DNA of 64,000 nucleotides. It comes from Myxococcota bacterium. Its GTDB lineage: Bacteria > Myxococcota_A > UBA9160 > UBA6930. Position 1 is the first letter of the stretch, and each line of letters opens with the position of its first letter. Location: positions 345,810 to 409,809 of the forward strand of contig JANQFK010000022.1 of assembly GCA_028277885.1 (NCBI GenBank), read 5' to 3'. Positions 8,170 to 16,099 of the stretch are shown here, one piece after another. A program made the translations under genes and the position numbers. Under the pieces are notes generated by a model, which had not been told where the DNA came from, did no database searches, and saw nothing but the letters and a program-made list of their open reading frames with translations.

Positions 8170-9399
8170 TCAGTCCGCGAAGAACGCGGCGAGGGCCGAC
8201 TCCTGGGCCCGCGCGTCGGCGCGCCCGAGCTCGATCAGCCGCTCGGTGTACTCGCGGTCGAACAGGAGGTACGAGAGCAGGTCCGCTTCGGTGGGTTGTT
8301 CCCCCACCCCCACGGCGCCGAGCAGCAGGCGCAGCACCGCGGACATCCGGCCCTCCTCGCGCTGCTGGACCAGCACCTCGGCCGCCACCCGGCCCAGGTC
8401 CTCCGAGGGCCGGATCACCAGGTCCTCCACCACCCGAAAGGTCTGGCCTCGGTGCCGGGTCACCACCGCGTTCACCTTCTCGAGGAAGCTCTCGCCGAAG
8501 GCCTCGGTGCCCCCGCTCAGGATGTCGTTGATGACCCGCATGTGGGCGAGGTCGGCGTCCACGTGGTCGAGGAGCAGCGCGTTCAGGACCTTGCCGAACA
8601 GGAAGACCGGGTTGCCGTAGGACTCGATGCGACCCGCCGCCTGCTCGGCGTCCTCGCCGATCCGGGTGCCGTGGCTGAGGGCGATCACCAGCACGTGGGT
8701 GGCGCCGAGGCGCAGGGCCGGGGCGAGGGGCGTGTTGAGGCGGATCCCGCCGTCCGCGTAGTAGGTGTTCTCCACCCGCACGGCCGGGAAGAGCATCGGG
8801 ATCGCGGCCGAGGCAAGGGCGTGGTGAGGGCCGAGGCGCACCGCCCGGCCGAGGATGGAGGGATCCCGGGTCCAGGGCATGCGCTCGGGGGTGGCGTGCT
8901 CGGTGAACACCACCACGCGCCCCGTCGCGATCTGGGTGGCGGCCACGCTCACCGCCGTGAGCCGGCCCTGGCGCACGTTGCGCCGGATCGACCGCCAGGG
9001 GATGCGGTCGAGGACGATGCGCTCGAGGGGCGCCGTGTCGAGCAGGCCGTGCAGGCGCGGCGGCAGGCGCCCGGGACGCAGCGGTCCGTGCCCGCGCACC
9101 AGCCCGAACAGGCGCCGGGGGATGCGCAGGGCCTCCCCGGTGGAGAGGTGGAAGATCTCGCCGAGCTGCATGCTCGACCAGATCTCGGCCAGGCGGTCGG
9201 CCCGGGCCGGGCCCTCGTGGGCGGTGCCGGCGAGGAAGCAGGCGTGGATCGCGCCCACCGAGGCGCCGGTGATCAGGTCGAAGCGCACCGGGCCGCCGAT
9301 GCGCCGCGGCAGCTCCTTCAGGAGGTAGTCGAGGACCCCCGCCTCGTAGGCGCCGCGAGCGCCGCCACCCGAGAGCACCAGCGCCCGTCGCGCATCCAT
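8170..9399 (-). CDS. patatin-like phospholipase
   Basis: 409 residues. Patatin core: oxyanion loop SGGGARGAY (10-18), nucleophile Ser47 in GASVGA (GxSxG), and the catalytic Asp216 in the DGG motif (YYADGGIRLN). No signal peptide. Ser-Asp dyad lipases of this type hydrolyse phospholipids, often at the membrane. A long C-terminal region (about 230-409) follows the catalytic domain, as in many bacterial patatins. The ATG at 9399 is chosen because MDARRALVLSGGG is the natural domain start. It lies 11 bases downstream of the symporter stop, in the SRAP/symporter operon. Confidence 0.9.
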   Translation of the reverse strand: MDARRALVLSGGGARGAYEAGVLDYLLKELPRRIGGPVRFDLITGASVGAIHACFLAGTAHEGPARADRLAEIWSSMQLGEIFHLSTGEALRIPRRLFGLVRGHGPLRPGRLPPRLHGLLDTAPLERIVLDRIPWRSIRRNVRQGRLTAVSVAATQIATGRVVVFTEHATPERMPWTRDPSILGRAVRLGPHHALASAAIPMLFPAVRVENTYYADGGIRLNTPLAPALRLGATHVLVIALSHGTRIGEDAEQAAGRIESYGNPVFLFGKVLNALLLDHVDADLAHMRVINDILSGGTEAFGESFLEKVNAVVTRHRGQTFRVVEDLVIRPSEDLGRVAAEVLVQQREEGRMSAVLRLLLGAVGVGEQPTEADLLSYLLFDREYTERLIELGRADARAQESALAAFFAD

Positions 9400-9410
9400 C
9401 GCGGCGGATT

Positions 9411-10865
9411 CTACGCCGCCCGCCGAGGCGCGGCGAGCCGCCCGAGCCCCGTCGCCGCCACCGCGACGGCCCCGTTCACCGCCAGGCCGATCACCCCCGC
9501 GTGCAGGCCGCCGATGCGGCGCACGCCGAGGGCGCCGGCGGCGGCGAGGAAGAGCGTGCCGGCCGCCAGCCCGGCGAGGCAGCCCGCGGGCCCGAGGCGC
9601 CGCCAGTGCAGCGCCAGCAGGAAGGCCGGCACGCACTGGATCAGCAGCTCGAGCTTCACCTCCAGCAGCCCCCACAGCGTGAGCCCCTCGGAGAGCGCCA
9701 GCACCACGGCGCCGACGGTGACGACGCCGGCGATGCGCTTGCCGAGGCGCGTCGTGGCCGGGTCCTGGCGGGGCCGGCCCATCACGTCCTCGGCGATCAC
9801 CGAGCCGAGGGAGAGCAGCACCGAGTCCGCGGTGGACATGATGGCCGCGAGGGCGCCCAGGAACACCAGCACGGCGAGCACGGCCACGAAGGGGCCCACC
9901 GCGGCCCACTCGCCGAGCAGGCGCGGCATCACCGAGTCCGCCTCCAGGGTGCCGAGGCCCTGGAGGCGCGGGATGGCGGCCCAGCCGATCAGGGTCACGA
10001 CCAGGGTGGTGGTGAGGGGCATGAAGGTCATCACGGCGAGGGCGCGACGCAGGCTGCGCGCGCTGCGCGCCGCGTAGACGCGCTGGATGGCCTGGGGGTA
10101 GACGACGCTCGCCAGCCCGAGCAGCGCGATGGTGCTGAACCAGTTGGCGCACTCGGCGGCGTCGGGCACGGCCAGGGCCTCGGGGCGCAGGGCGGCGATG
10201 CGCTCCACCGTCGCCGCCACGCCCCCGGCCTCGCCGAGCAGCCAGGCGAGGAGCGTGCCGAGGCCCACCAGCATCAGCAGGCCCTGGGCCGCGTCGGTCC
10301 ACGCCACGGCCCGCATCCCGCCCAGGGTCTCGTAGAAGAGGATCATCCCCGCGAGCCCGATCACCCCCGCCGCGTAGGGGACCCAGCCGCCGGTCACCGT
10401 CGCCGTGAGCTCGCCCATGGCCTTCAGCTGGGCGAGCAGGAAGTTCGCCAGGGCGACGCTCATCAGCAGCGCCACGGCGATGCGCAGCGCCCGGGCCGCA
10501 GCGTCCTCGCCGAAGCGATGGCGCACCCAGTCCCCGGGCGTCACGAAGCGGTGGCGCACCGCCAGGGGCCGCAGGCGCGGGACCAGCGCGTGGAAGACCA
10601 CGATGATCGCCATCATGAAGCCCGTGGCCATCACGAAGCTGAAGCCGCGGCGGTAGGCCTCGCCGGGGTAGCCCAGCAGGGAGTTGCCGCTGTAGGCCGT
10701 GGCGTAGAGGGTCAGCAGCAGCACGAAGGCGCCGAGCTCGCGGCCGGCCAGGAAGTGGTCCGAGGGCGAGAGGTCGCGGCGGGCGCGCCGCGCCACCAGC
10801 GCTACCCCCACCAGGGCCACGAGGTAGAGGGCGAGGCCGATCACGCCGAGGGTGGGGAGGCTCAC
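9411..10865 (-). CDS. sodium:solute symporter (SSS) family transporter
   Basis: 484 residues and about 13 hydrophobic segments, typical for SSS (pantothenate/proline-type) carriers, which import solutes with Na+. The early SDHFLAGRELG and the TAYSGNSLLGYPGEAYRRG stretch in TM2 are characteristic, as is the IMSTADSVLLSLGSV segment (Na+ site helix). Substrate unknown. The GTG start at 10865 overlaps the stop of the small membrane protein by GTGA, so translation is coupled. Confidence 0.88.
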   Translation of the reverse strand: MSLPTLGVIGLALYLVALVGVALVARRARRDLSPSDHFLAGRELGAFVLLLTLYATAYSGNSLLGYPGEAYRRGFSFVMATGFMMAIIVVFHALVPRLRPLAVRHRFVTPGDWVRHRFGEDAAARALRIAVALLMSVALANFLLAQLKAMGELTATVTGGWVPYAAGVIGLAGMILFYETLGGMRAVAWTDAAQGLLMLVGLGTLLAWLLGEAGGVAATVERIAALRPEALAVPDAAECANWFSTIALLGLASVVYPQAIQRVYAARSARSLRRALAVMTFMPLTTTLVVTLIGWAAIPRLQGLGTLEADSVMPRLLGEWAAVGPFVAVLAVLVFLGALAAIMSTADSVLLSLGSVIAEDVMGRPRQDPATTRLGKRIAGVVTVGAVVLALSEGLTLWGLLEVKLELLIQCVPAFLLALHWRRLGPAGCLAGLAAGTLFLAAAGALGVRRIGGLHAGVIGLAVNGAVAVAATGLGRLAAPRRAA

Positions 10866-11110
10866 CCCTCGCCTCCCTCGTCGGATCCCTCCTCGATGTC
10901 GGTGAGGAGCCAGGCCGCGCCGTTCAGCAGCGCGGCCGCGGCGTAGCAGAGCAGCGCCACCGCGACCCAGTCGGGCAGCCCGAGCCAGCGCGCGGGCTCC
11001 TCGCCGGCCGGCGTGGCGGCGCGATACCAGGGCACCGAGAGCACGAAGAGCGCCACCACGCCCACGAGCAGCACGGCGCGCAGGCGAGCGCGCAGCCTCG
11101 CGGGCTGCAC
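10862..11110 (-). CDS. small two-helix membrane protein, probable symporter partner
   Basis: 82 residues with two predicted membrane helices (about 10-27 and 48-68) and an acidic C-terminus (DIEEGSDEGGEG). Its position directly before, and coupled to, an SSS symporter matches the small DUF3311/DUF997-type proteins that often accompany such carriers; family assignment is by size and context, not by a clear motif. GTG at 11110 abuts the TAG of the SRAP gene, with no good ribosome-binding site, so it is probably translated by re-initiation. Confidence 0.65.
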   Translation of the reverse strand: MQPARLRARLRAVLLVGVVALFVLSVPWYRAATPAGEEPARWLGLPDWVAVALLCYAAAALLNGAAWLLTDIEEGSDEGGEG

Positions 11111-11812
11111 CTAGAAGAGCTCCGCCTGGGGCGGCGGCTCGGGGTCGTCGAGGCAGTCCGGCGCATCGCGGCGGGCGTCGTTCACCCGCAGCGCCACGGG
11201 CCGGTGCACGAGCTCGCCGCAGGGCCCCGCCGCCGAGTCCAGAAGGCGCTCGAGCTCCGCGGCGTCCTCGAGCCCGGGGTCGAGCCAGCCCGCGTAGGCG
11301 TCGGGAGCCAGGATCACCGGCATGCGGTCGTGGAGCCCGCGCACCCGGTCGTTGGCGGCGGCGGTGAGGATCGTGCAGGTGTCGAGGGCCTCGCCCGGCT
11401 CCCCGGGACGCCAGCGCTCGTAGAGGCCCGCGAAGGCGAACACGCCCGCATCGGGCAGGTGGATGTGGTGGGGCTGGCGGGCGCCGCGCTGCGCGGACCA
11501 CTCGAAGAACCCGTCGGCGGGCACGAGGCAGCGGCGGCGGCGGAAGGCGTCCCGGAAGGCGGGCTTCGTCGCCACCGTCTCACGCCGCGCATTGATGAGC
11601 CGCGCGCGGATACCCGGATCCGCGGCCCAGCCCGGCACCAGCCCCCAGCGGCGCCGCTCGAGCCGGCGCGACCCGTCCACGGCGGCCCGGACCACGGGCA
11701 CGGGCTGGCCGGGCGCGACGTTGTAGCGCGCCTCGACGTCCGGGAGCGTCTCCAGCCCGAAGTGCTCCGCCACCGCGGCCGGCGTGGCGGTCAGCGTGTA
11801 GCGCCCGCACAT
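11111..11812 (-). CDS. SRAP (SOS response-associated peptidase, YedK/HMCES) family protein
   Basis: 233 residues starting MCGRYT, so Cys2 becomes N-terminal after Met removal. Other active-site residues align: Asn74 in INARRET, Glu104 in DGFFEW, His161 in LHDRMP. SRAP proteins form a thiazolidine DNA-protein crosslink with abasic sites in single-stranded DNA and so protect replication forks. Only 39 bases separate it from the divergent selenoprotein start. It heads a four-gene minus-strand operon (SRAP, small membrane protein, SSS symporter, patatin). Confidence 0.93.
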   Translation of the reverse strand: MCGRYTLTATPAAVAEHFGLETLPDVEARYNVAPGQPVPVVRAAVDGSRRLERRRWGLVPGWAADPGIRARLINARRETVATKPAFRDAFRRRRCLVPADGFFEWSAQRGARQPHHIHLPDAGVFAFAGLYERWRPGEPGEALDTCTILTAAANDRVRGLHDRMPVILAPDAYAGWLDPGLEDAAELERLLDSAAGPCGELVHRPVALRVNDARRDAPDCLDDPEPPPQAELF

Positions 11813-11851
11813 GCTGCTAAAGTAGCGCCCGGCCCGCGCGGAGGAGACGCC

Positions 11852-12067
11852 GTGAAGATCACCATCACCTACTGCGTTCGCTGAAACTACCTCCCCCAGG
11901 CCACCAGGCTGGTGGCCGCCATCCGGGAGGCGAAGGGCGTCGAGGCCGAGCTCGTGAAGGGCGACGCCGGCGTCTTCGACGTGGTCGCCGACGGCGAGCT
12001 CGTCTTCTCCAAGCATGAAGCCGGACGATTCCCCGAACCCGAAGAGATCCTCTCGAAGCTCGGCTGA
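11852..12067 (+). CDS. SelW-like (Rdx family) selenoprotein with in-frame UGA
   Basis: 71 residues if UGA at 11882-11884 is read as selenocysteine. The N-terminus reads VKITITYCVR-U-NYLPQA, the CxxU redox motif after the first beta strand of the thioredoxin-like SelW/SelT/SelH fold; Cys homologues carry YCxxC at this place. After the UGA the frame continues with family hallmarks GDAGVFDVVADGELVFSK and EAGRFPEPEEI, ending at TGA 12065-12067. GTG at 11852 has GGAGGAG five bases upstream. A two-tier SECIS hairpin follows the UGA. Likely a cytoplasmic thiol/selenol oxidoreductase. The host must make SelA/SelB/SelC/SelD, none of which is in the window. A standard gene caller would miss it. Confidence 0.9.
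11890..11930 (+). promoter_or_regulatory. bacterial SECIS element
   Basis: Directly after the UGA: outer stem CCTCCC (11890-11895) with GGGAGG (11925-11930), an internal loop, then a perfect 7-bp stem GGCCACC (11899-11905) with GGTGGCC (11911-11917), closed by the pentaloop AGGCU. A G is the second loop base and 21 bases separate UGA from the loop, inside the 16-37 window and fitting the G rule known for bacterial SECIS. SelB would bind it to deliver Sec-tRNA. Confidence 0.82.
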
Positions 12068-13055
12068 GCCCGGCCTCTCGCTGCTGCTGGTGCGCGGCGG
12101 CGTGGGCGGGGTGCTGATGGGCCTCGCGAACCTGGTGCCGGGGATCTCGGGCGGGACCATGCTGCTGGCGGCGGGGGTGTACCCGGCCTTCATCGCGGCC
12201 ATCGCGGAGCTCACCACCCTGCGCTTCCGCTGGCGCTCCATCGTGCTGCTGGGCGCCGTGGTGGGCGCCGCCGCCCTGGCGATCCTGCTCCTCGCCGGCG
12301 CCACCAAGGCGCTGGTCGTCGAGCACCGCTGGGTGATGTACAGCCTGTTCATCGGGCTGACCCTGGGCGGCGTGCCGCTGGTGTGGCGCCTGGGCCGCCC
12401 GGCGACGCCGAGCCTCTGGGGCGGCGCGGCCCTCGGCTTCGGGATCATGCTCACCATGGCGTTCCAGCCCACCGGCGGCTGCACCACCGGGCCCGACACC
12501 CTGCGGCTCGGGCTCTCGGGCGTGGCCGGCGCCGGCGCGATGATCCTGCCCGGGGTCTCGGGCGGCTACCTGCTGCTGCTGCTCGGCCAGTACGTGCCGA
12601 TCCTCGGCGCCGTCGACCAGCTCAAGCAGGCGCTGCTCAGCGTCGGCGACGGCCTCGACACCGCACTGCTCGGCGAGGCCCTCGCCGTGGTGATCCCGGT
12701 GGGGATCGGCGTGGTGCTCGGCGTGGTGGGGATCAGCAACCTGCTGCGCTTCGCACTGATCCGCTTCCCCAAGCCCACCTACGGCGCGCTGCTCGGGCTG
12801 CTCGTCGGCGCCGTCGTCGGTCTGTGGCCCTTCCAGGAGGGCGTGGCCCCCCAGCCCGGCGAGACCCACCGCTGCCAGGTCCTGAGCGCCGAGGCCGCGG
12901 CGGCCGTGGACCCGGAGGACTGGGAGCTGCGCCGCTTTACCCCGGGGCTGCGCCAGGCGGGCGGCGCCACGGGTCTCGTGCTCCTCGGCCTGCTGCTCAC
13001 CCTGGCCGTGGATCGCTTCGGCCGCGCCTCGGACGGGGACGACGCCGAGGGCTGA
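12015..13055 (+). CDS. DUF368 membrane protein (candidate undecaprenyl-phosphate translocase)
   Basis: 346 residues with about nine membrane helices and the two internal repeats of the family, each with a re-entrant GxSGG motif: LVPGISGGTM and ILPGVSGGYL. DUF368 proteins (PopT) have been shown to recycle undecaprenyl phosphate across the inner membrane for wall synthesis. A polar insert near 285-320 (RCQVLSAEA...EDWELRRF) is unusual. The ATG at 12015 lies inside the selenoprotein gene, overlapping it by 53 bases in another frame, with no clear ribosome-binding site. The first helix begins after codon 20, so a later start near 12090 is possible. Confidence 0.85.
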   Translation: MKPDDSPNPKRSSRSSAEPGLSLLLVRGGVGGVLMGLANLVPGISGGTMLLAAGVYPAFIAAIAELTTLRFRWRSIVLLGAVVGAAALAILLLAGATKALVVEHRWVMYSLFIGLTLGGVPLVWRLGRPATPSLWGGAALGFGIMLTMAFQPTGGCTTGPDTLRLGLSGVAGAGAMILPGVSGGYLLLLLGQYVPILGAVDQLKQALLSVGDGLDTALLGEALAVVIPVGIGVVLGVVGISNLLRFALIRFPKPTYGALLGLLVGAVVGLWPFQEGVAPQPGETHRCQVLSAEAAAAVDPEDWELRRFTPGLRQAGGATGLVLLGLLLTLAVDRFGRASDGDDAEG

Positions 13056-13086
13056 GGCGCCCCCTTCCCTTCCTGGGAAGGCGCCT
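13055..13086 (+). terminator. hairpin after DUF368 gene
   Basis: AGGCGCC...TTCCC (13055-13069) pairs with GGGAAGGCGCCT (13075-13086), 12 bp with a three-base bulge, starting at the last base of the stop codon. No T-run follows. Confidence 0.6.
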
Positions 13087-13239
13087 ACCCACGGGCCGCG
13101 CACCCGGCGTCGGCAGCCGGCCGGCAACTCGGCCGAGAACCCGGGCCCGCCGCGACCCTTCCGGGGGGCGGCCCCGCGTCCCGATCGCGCGCATGGATCT
13201 TGCAGTTCCTCCCGTCGGACACCTGCGCCGAGGATCTCC

Positions 13240-14631
13240 ATGTCGAAGCTCCGCGTCTCTCCGCTCCTCTCCCGCCTGGCCGTCGCCGGACTGTCCCTGG
13301 GCCTCGCCGCCGGCTGCGCCTACACCAACAGGACCATCGCCGACGACCGCGAGCCCGTGATCCAGACCGGGGTCGGGGCGACGATCCTCTGGCCCAACCA
13401 GACCGGGCCCTCGTTCCCCCCGTACCCGGGAGCCGCTCCCGGCGCCCCGGCCGGCGCACCCGGCCAGCCCGGCGCGCCGGGCGCCGCACCGGGGCAGCCC
13501 GGGGCCGTCCCCCAGCCGGCACCGCCGAGCGGCGGCAACGTCACCTTCATCGGCGGCGCCGGCGAGGAGATCCAGAGCCGCCGGGTCATCAAGCAGGAGC
13601 CGTACCTCCTGAAGGTGCTGAAGGTGCCCTTCGCGCTGGCGGCCGCCCCCTTCGTGGCGCTCTACGACCTCGTCTCCGGCTCGGACGAGCCCCCGGCCGC
13701 GGAGGCCGAGTCCAAGCCCCGCAGCTACAGCTACTCCGACCTCCAGGAGGCCCGCGAGCAGGCCCAGCAGGAGGCCATGGAGCGCGAGCTCGCCCGCCGC
13801 CAGGGTGCCGCGGCCCCGGCCGCGGGCGGGGCCTCCGGCGCGACGGCCTTGCCGCCCCAGCCGCCGGTGCACACCGCGGCGCCGGCGCCGTCGCCCTCGC
13901 GGCGTCCGCTGAGCATCGCCGAGGAGCTCGCCGCGCTGCGCGGCACGCCGGCCCCCTCCCGAACCTCCACGCCCGGCCCGCACGCCGCCACGGCCGCGGC
14001 GCCCCGCGGCGTCGCCGACCACGTGGTGGACCGCGACGGAAACGGCCGCCCGGACCAGTGGAGCTACCGCGAGGCGGGCCGCCTGGTGCGCGATCTCTAC
14101 GACGAGAACGGCGACGGCGCACCGGATCGCACCGTCCACTACGAGCCCGAGACCGGCGAGCGCGCGCGCCTCGAGGTCGACAACGACTTCGACGGCCGCG
14201 TGGACGCCTGGACCGAGTACCGCGACGGCAAGGTCGCGCGGCGCCGCGGCGACACGAACCGCGACGGCGTCCTCGACACCTGGAGCTTCTACCGCGACGG
14301 CCGCATGTCCCGCGAGGAGCACGACCGCGACGGCGACGGCTACCGGGATCGCATCGACCACTACGTGGACGGCCGCCTGGCCCGCCAGGAGGAGGACGCC
14401 GACGGCGACGGCCGCCCGAACCGGGTGACCTTCTTCGACGCCGACGAGCGCGTCCTCCAGGTGGACGAGGACCGCGACGGCGACGGACTGGTGGACCAGC
14501 GGTCCTACTACGAGGAGGGTCGGCTCAAGCGCCGGGAGCTGGTGGGCGAGGAGCGCGAGGCCCGCATCGAGCAGCGCGACCTGCGCACCACCACCTGGGA
14601 CTCGGGCAACCCCGGCTCGGCGACCCGCTGA
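13240..14631 (+). CDS. lipoprotein with seven tandem calcium-type DxDGDG repeats
   Basis: 463 residues. Signal peptide with lipobox LAAGC (Cys26), so a lipoprotein. Residues 60-100 are Pro/Gly/Ala-rich (PGAPAGAPGQPG type), 110-150 has a short hydrophobic stretch, 165-190 is a charged helix. Residues 264-434 are seven repeats of about 24 residues of the form D-x-D-G-D-G-x-x-D-x5-Y-x3-G-R-L-x-R-x-E. The acidic loop resembles EF-hand/thrombospondin type-3 calcium loops; the rest looks like the YD-type beta hairpins of MORN/TolA-like repeats. No enzyme motif. GAGGA lies six bases before the ATG. The CAP-domain gene starts one base after the stop. Confidence 0.8.
   Translation: MSKLRVSPLLSRLAVAGLSLGLAAGCAYTNRTIADDREPVIQTGVGATILWPNQTGPSFPPYPGAAPGAPAGAPGQPGAPGAAPGQPGAVPQPAPPSGGNVTFIGGAGEEIQSRRVIKQEPYLLKVLKVPFALAAAPFVALYDLVSGSDEPPAAEAESKPRSYSYSDLQEAREQAQQEAMERELARRQGAAAPAAGGASGATALPPQPPVHTAAPAPSPSRRPLSIAEELAALRGTPAPSRTSTPGPHAATAAAPRGVADHVVDRDGNGRPDQWSYREAGRLVRDLYDENGDGAPDRTVHYEPETGERARLEVDNDFDGRVDAWTEYRDGKVARRRGDTNRDGVLDTWSFYRDGRMSREEHDRDGDGYRDRIDHYVDGRLARQEEDADGDGRPNRVTFFDADERVLQVDEDRDGDGLVDQRSYYEEGRLKRRELVGEEREARIEQRDLRTTTWDSGNPGSATR
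14029..14541 (+). repeat. seven-unit coding repeat
   Basis: DNA region encoding the seven tandem 24-26-residue acidic repeats of the lipoprotein. Units are diverged at DNA level but keep GACGGCGACGGC-like cores. The third and fourth units (DNDFDG, DTNRDG) lack the full DGDG. Confidence 0.75.
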
Positions 14632-14632
14632 C

Positions 14633-15154
14633 GTGCCCCGGGACCTGCGACAGGCGATCGGCTTCCTGATCGGCTTCTGGATCGCGCTGGTGGTGTTCGG
14701 CCCCCTGGCCGCGCCCCGCGCCTGGGGAGCGCCGGCCCAACCCGACGCCTCCCTGGCGGGCCTCGAGGCCGCGCTCCACGAGGCGGTGAATCGCTACCGC
14801 GCCGACCGCCACCTGATCCGCCTCGAGCGCCGCAAGGACCTCGACGCCGTCGCCCGGGCCCACAGCCTCGACATGGCGCGCCGCCGCTACCTCTCCCACC
14901 GCTCGCCCGAGGGTGCGGGCTGGGTAGAGCGCCTCGGGGCGGCGCGGGTCGAGGGCTTCGCGCTGGCCGGCGAGAACGTCGGCCTGACCACGCGCGGCGA
15001 CCCGAACCGCGAGATCCTGACCGGCTGGATCCACTCCGAGGTGCACCGCCGGAACCTGCTGGCGCGCCCCTACAACGCCACGGGCATCGGGGTCGCGCGC
15101 GCCCCCGACGGCACGCTCTACTACACCCAGCTCTACCTGACGTTCCCGCGCTAG
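14633..15154 (+). CDS. CAP (SCP/PR-1) domain secreted protein
   Basis: 173 residues. An N-terminal hydrophobic segment (about 8-25) followed by AWGA is a signal peptide or anchor. The rest is a CAP domain: LHEAVNRYRADRHL, HSLDMARRRYLSHRSPEG, GENVGLT and GWIHSEVHRRNLL, covering the His/Glu/His cavity residues. Bacterial CAP proteins are exported, with roles ranging from lipid binding to proteolysis; function here is unknown. GTG at 14633 follows the lipoprotein stop directly, so the two genes are co-transcribed. It ends ten bases from the convergent unknown gene. Confidence 0.87.
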   Translation: MPRDLRQAIGFLIGFWIALVVFGPLAAPRAWGAPAQPDASLAGLEAALHEAVNRYRADRHLIRLERRKDLDAVARAHSLDMARRRYLSHRSPEGAGWVERLGAARVEGFALAGENVGLTTRGDPNREILTGWIHSEVHRRNLLARPYNATGIGVARAPDGTLYYTQLYLTFPR

Positions 15155-15164
15155 CGGGGACCGG

Positions 15165-16046
15165 CTAGTTGGGGAACCGCACCTCGAGGTGCCGGTCGTT
15201 CCAGTAGGCGTGGATCGGCTGGGCCAGGTCGATGGCCTCGGGCAGGACCACGTAGCCCAGCACCACCTCGTCGCCGGCGAGCTCGCCGAGGCGGCCCTGG
15301 AGGATGCCGAGCTGGCGTGCGTTGGTGGCGTCGGGCTGGAAGGTGAGGTGCCCCTGGATGAAGGTCAGGTTGGCGTGGAAGCGCTCCGGCCGCTTCGAGT
15401 GGGCGGTGAAGAGCAGCACGCCGCCCCGCTCGAGGCCGCCCCGGGACCTCCAGGCCTCGCCCAGGCGCGCCTCGAAGGCCCGGCTACGGGCCAGGCGCAC
15501 CTCGAACACGCCGCGGCCGTCCGCGGTCTCCCGCGCGAAGGTGGCGGGCGCCGCGGCCTGGGAGAGCTCGACGAGCTGGTAGAGGTCGCGGACGTCGGCC
15601 TCGGAGAGCCCCAGGTCGAGGGGAGCCACGTCCCGCGGCGGCGCCACCGCCGCGGTGGCGGTGCCCGGCGACGTGGCGGGAGCGGAGCCCGAGGCCCCGT
15701 TCGGGCCGGCCCCGGCGGCGGCCCCGTCGCGCAGCGCGCGCACCTCGCGGGCGGCGTCGATGAGGTTGTAGGGATTGTTGGGGTCCTGGGTCTCGTTGTA
15801 GACCTGCCAGGTGTAGGGCGTCGGCAGGTACTCGGGCCGGATCGGCGGCACGTCCTCGGGCTCCACCAGCTTGGCCGCCTTGCAGGGGACCTGGGACTCC
15901 TTCTGCACGATGAAGATGCTGCCGTCGGGGCAGACGCCGCTGATCGCCTGGGCCGAGGCCGCGGACAGCGGCAGGCCCGCGAGGAGCCCGAGCACGGCTC
16001 GGCGCAGCGCGGATGCAGGGAGATCGAACGGCAGCTTCGGCAGCAT
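15165..16046 (-). CDS. secreted protein of unknown function
   Basis: 293 residues. A signal peptide (about 1-33, cut after ASA) is followed by ISGVCPDGSIFIVQ, two Cys (near 39 and 55), a YNETQDPNNPYNLIDAAREVRAL segment, an Ala/Pro/Gly-rich linker (about 110-150), and a globular C-terminus ending HAYWNDRHLEVRFPN. I do not recognise the family. GGTGGGGG precedes the ATG at 16046. A promoter candidate (16070-16099) suggests independent transcription although it follows rluB on the same strand. Confidence 0.72.
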   Translation of the reverse strand: MLPKLPFDLPASALRRAVLGLLAGLPLSAASAQAISGVCPDGSIFIVQKESQVPCKAAKLVEPEDVPPIRPEYLPTPYTWQVYNETQDPNNPYNLIDAAREVRALRDGAAAGAGPNGASGSAPATSPGTATAAVAPPRDVAPLDLGLSEADVRDLYQLVELSQAAAPATFARETADGRGVFEVRLARSRAFEARLGEAWRSRGGLERGGVLLFTAHSKRPERFHANLTFIQGHLTFQPDATNARQLGILQGRLGELAGDEVVLGYVVLPEAIDLAQPIHAYWNDRHLEVRFPN

Positions 16047-16069
16047 GGGCACCCCCACCTTCCGGAGCC

Positions 16070-16099
16070 ACCCTAAACCGAAAACCCCATACAGATCAA
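16070..16099 (-). promoter_or_regulatory. promoter candidate for the unknown secreted protein
   Basis: Minus strand: TTGATC (16099-16094), an 18-base spacer, TAGGGT (16075-16070). The region is locally AT-rich, +1 would fall about 16 bases before the ATG, and the -10 equals that proposed for lptD. Confidence 0.45.

Noticed and set aside
11882..11884. Ordinary nonsense mutation making a pseudogene
   Set aside because: The downstream frame is intact and family-like, the UGA falls at the known Sec position, and a SECIS hairpin follows; Sec is far likelier.
13190..13239. TTGCAG as -35 box for the repeat lipoprotein
   Set aside because: No -10-like hexamer at the right distance; only the ribosome-binding site GAGGA is convincing.
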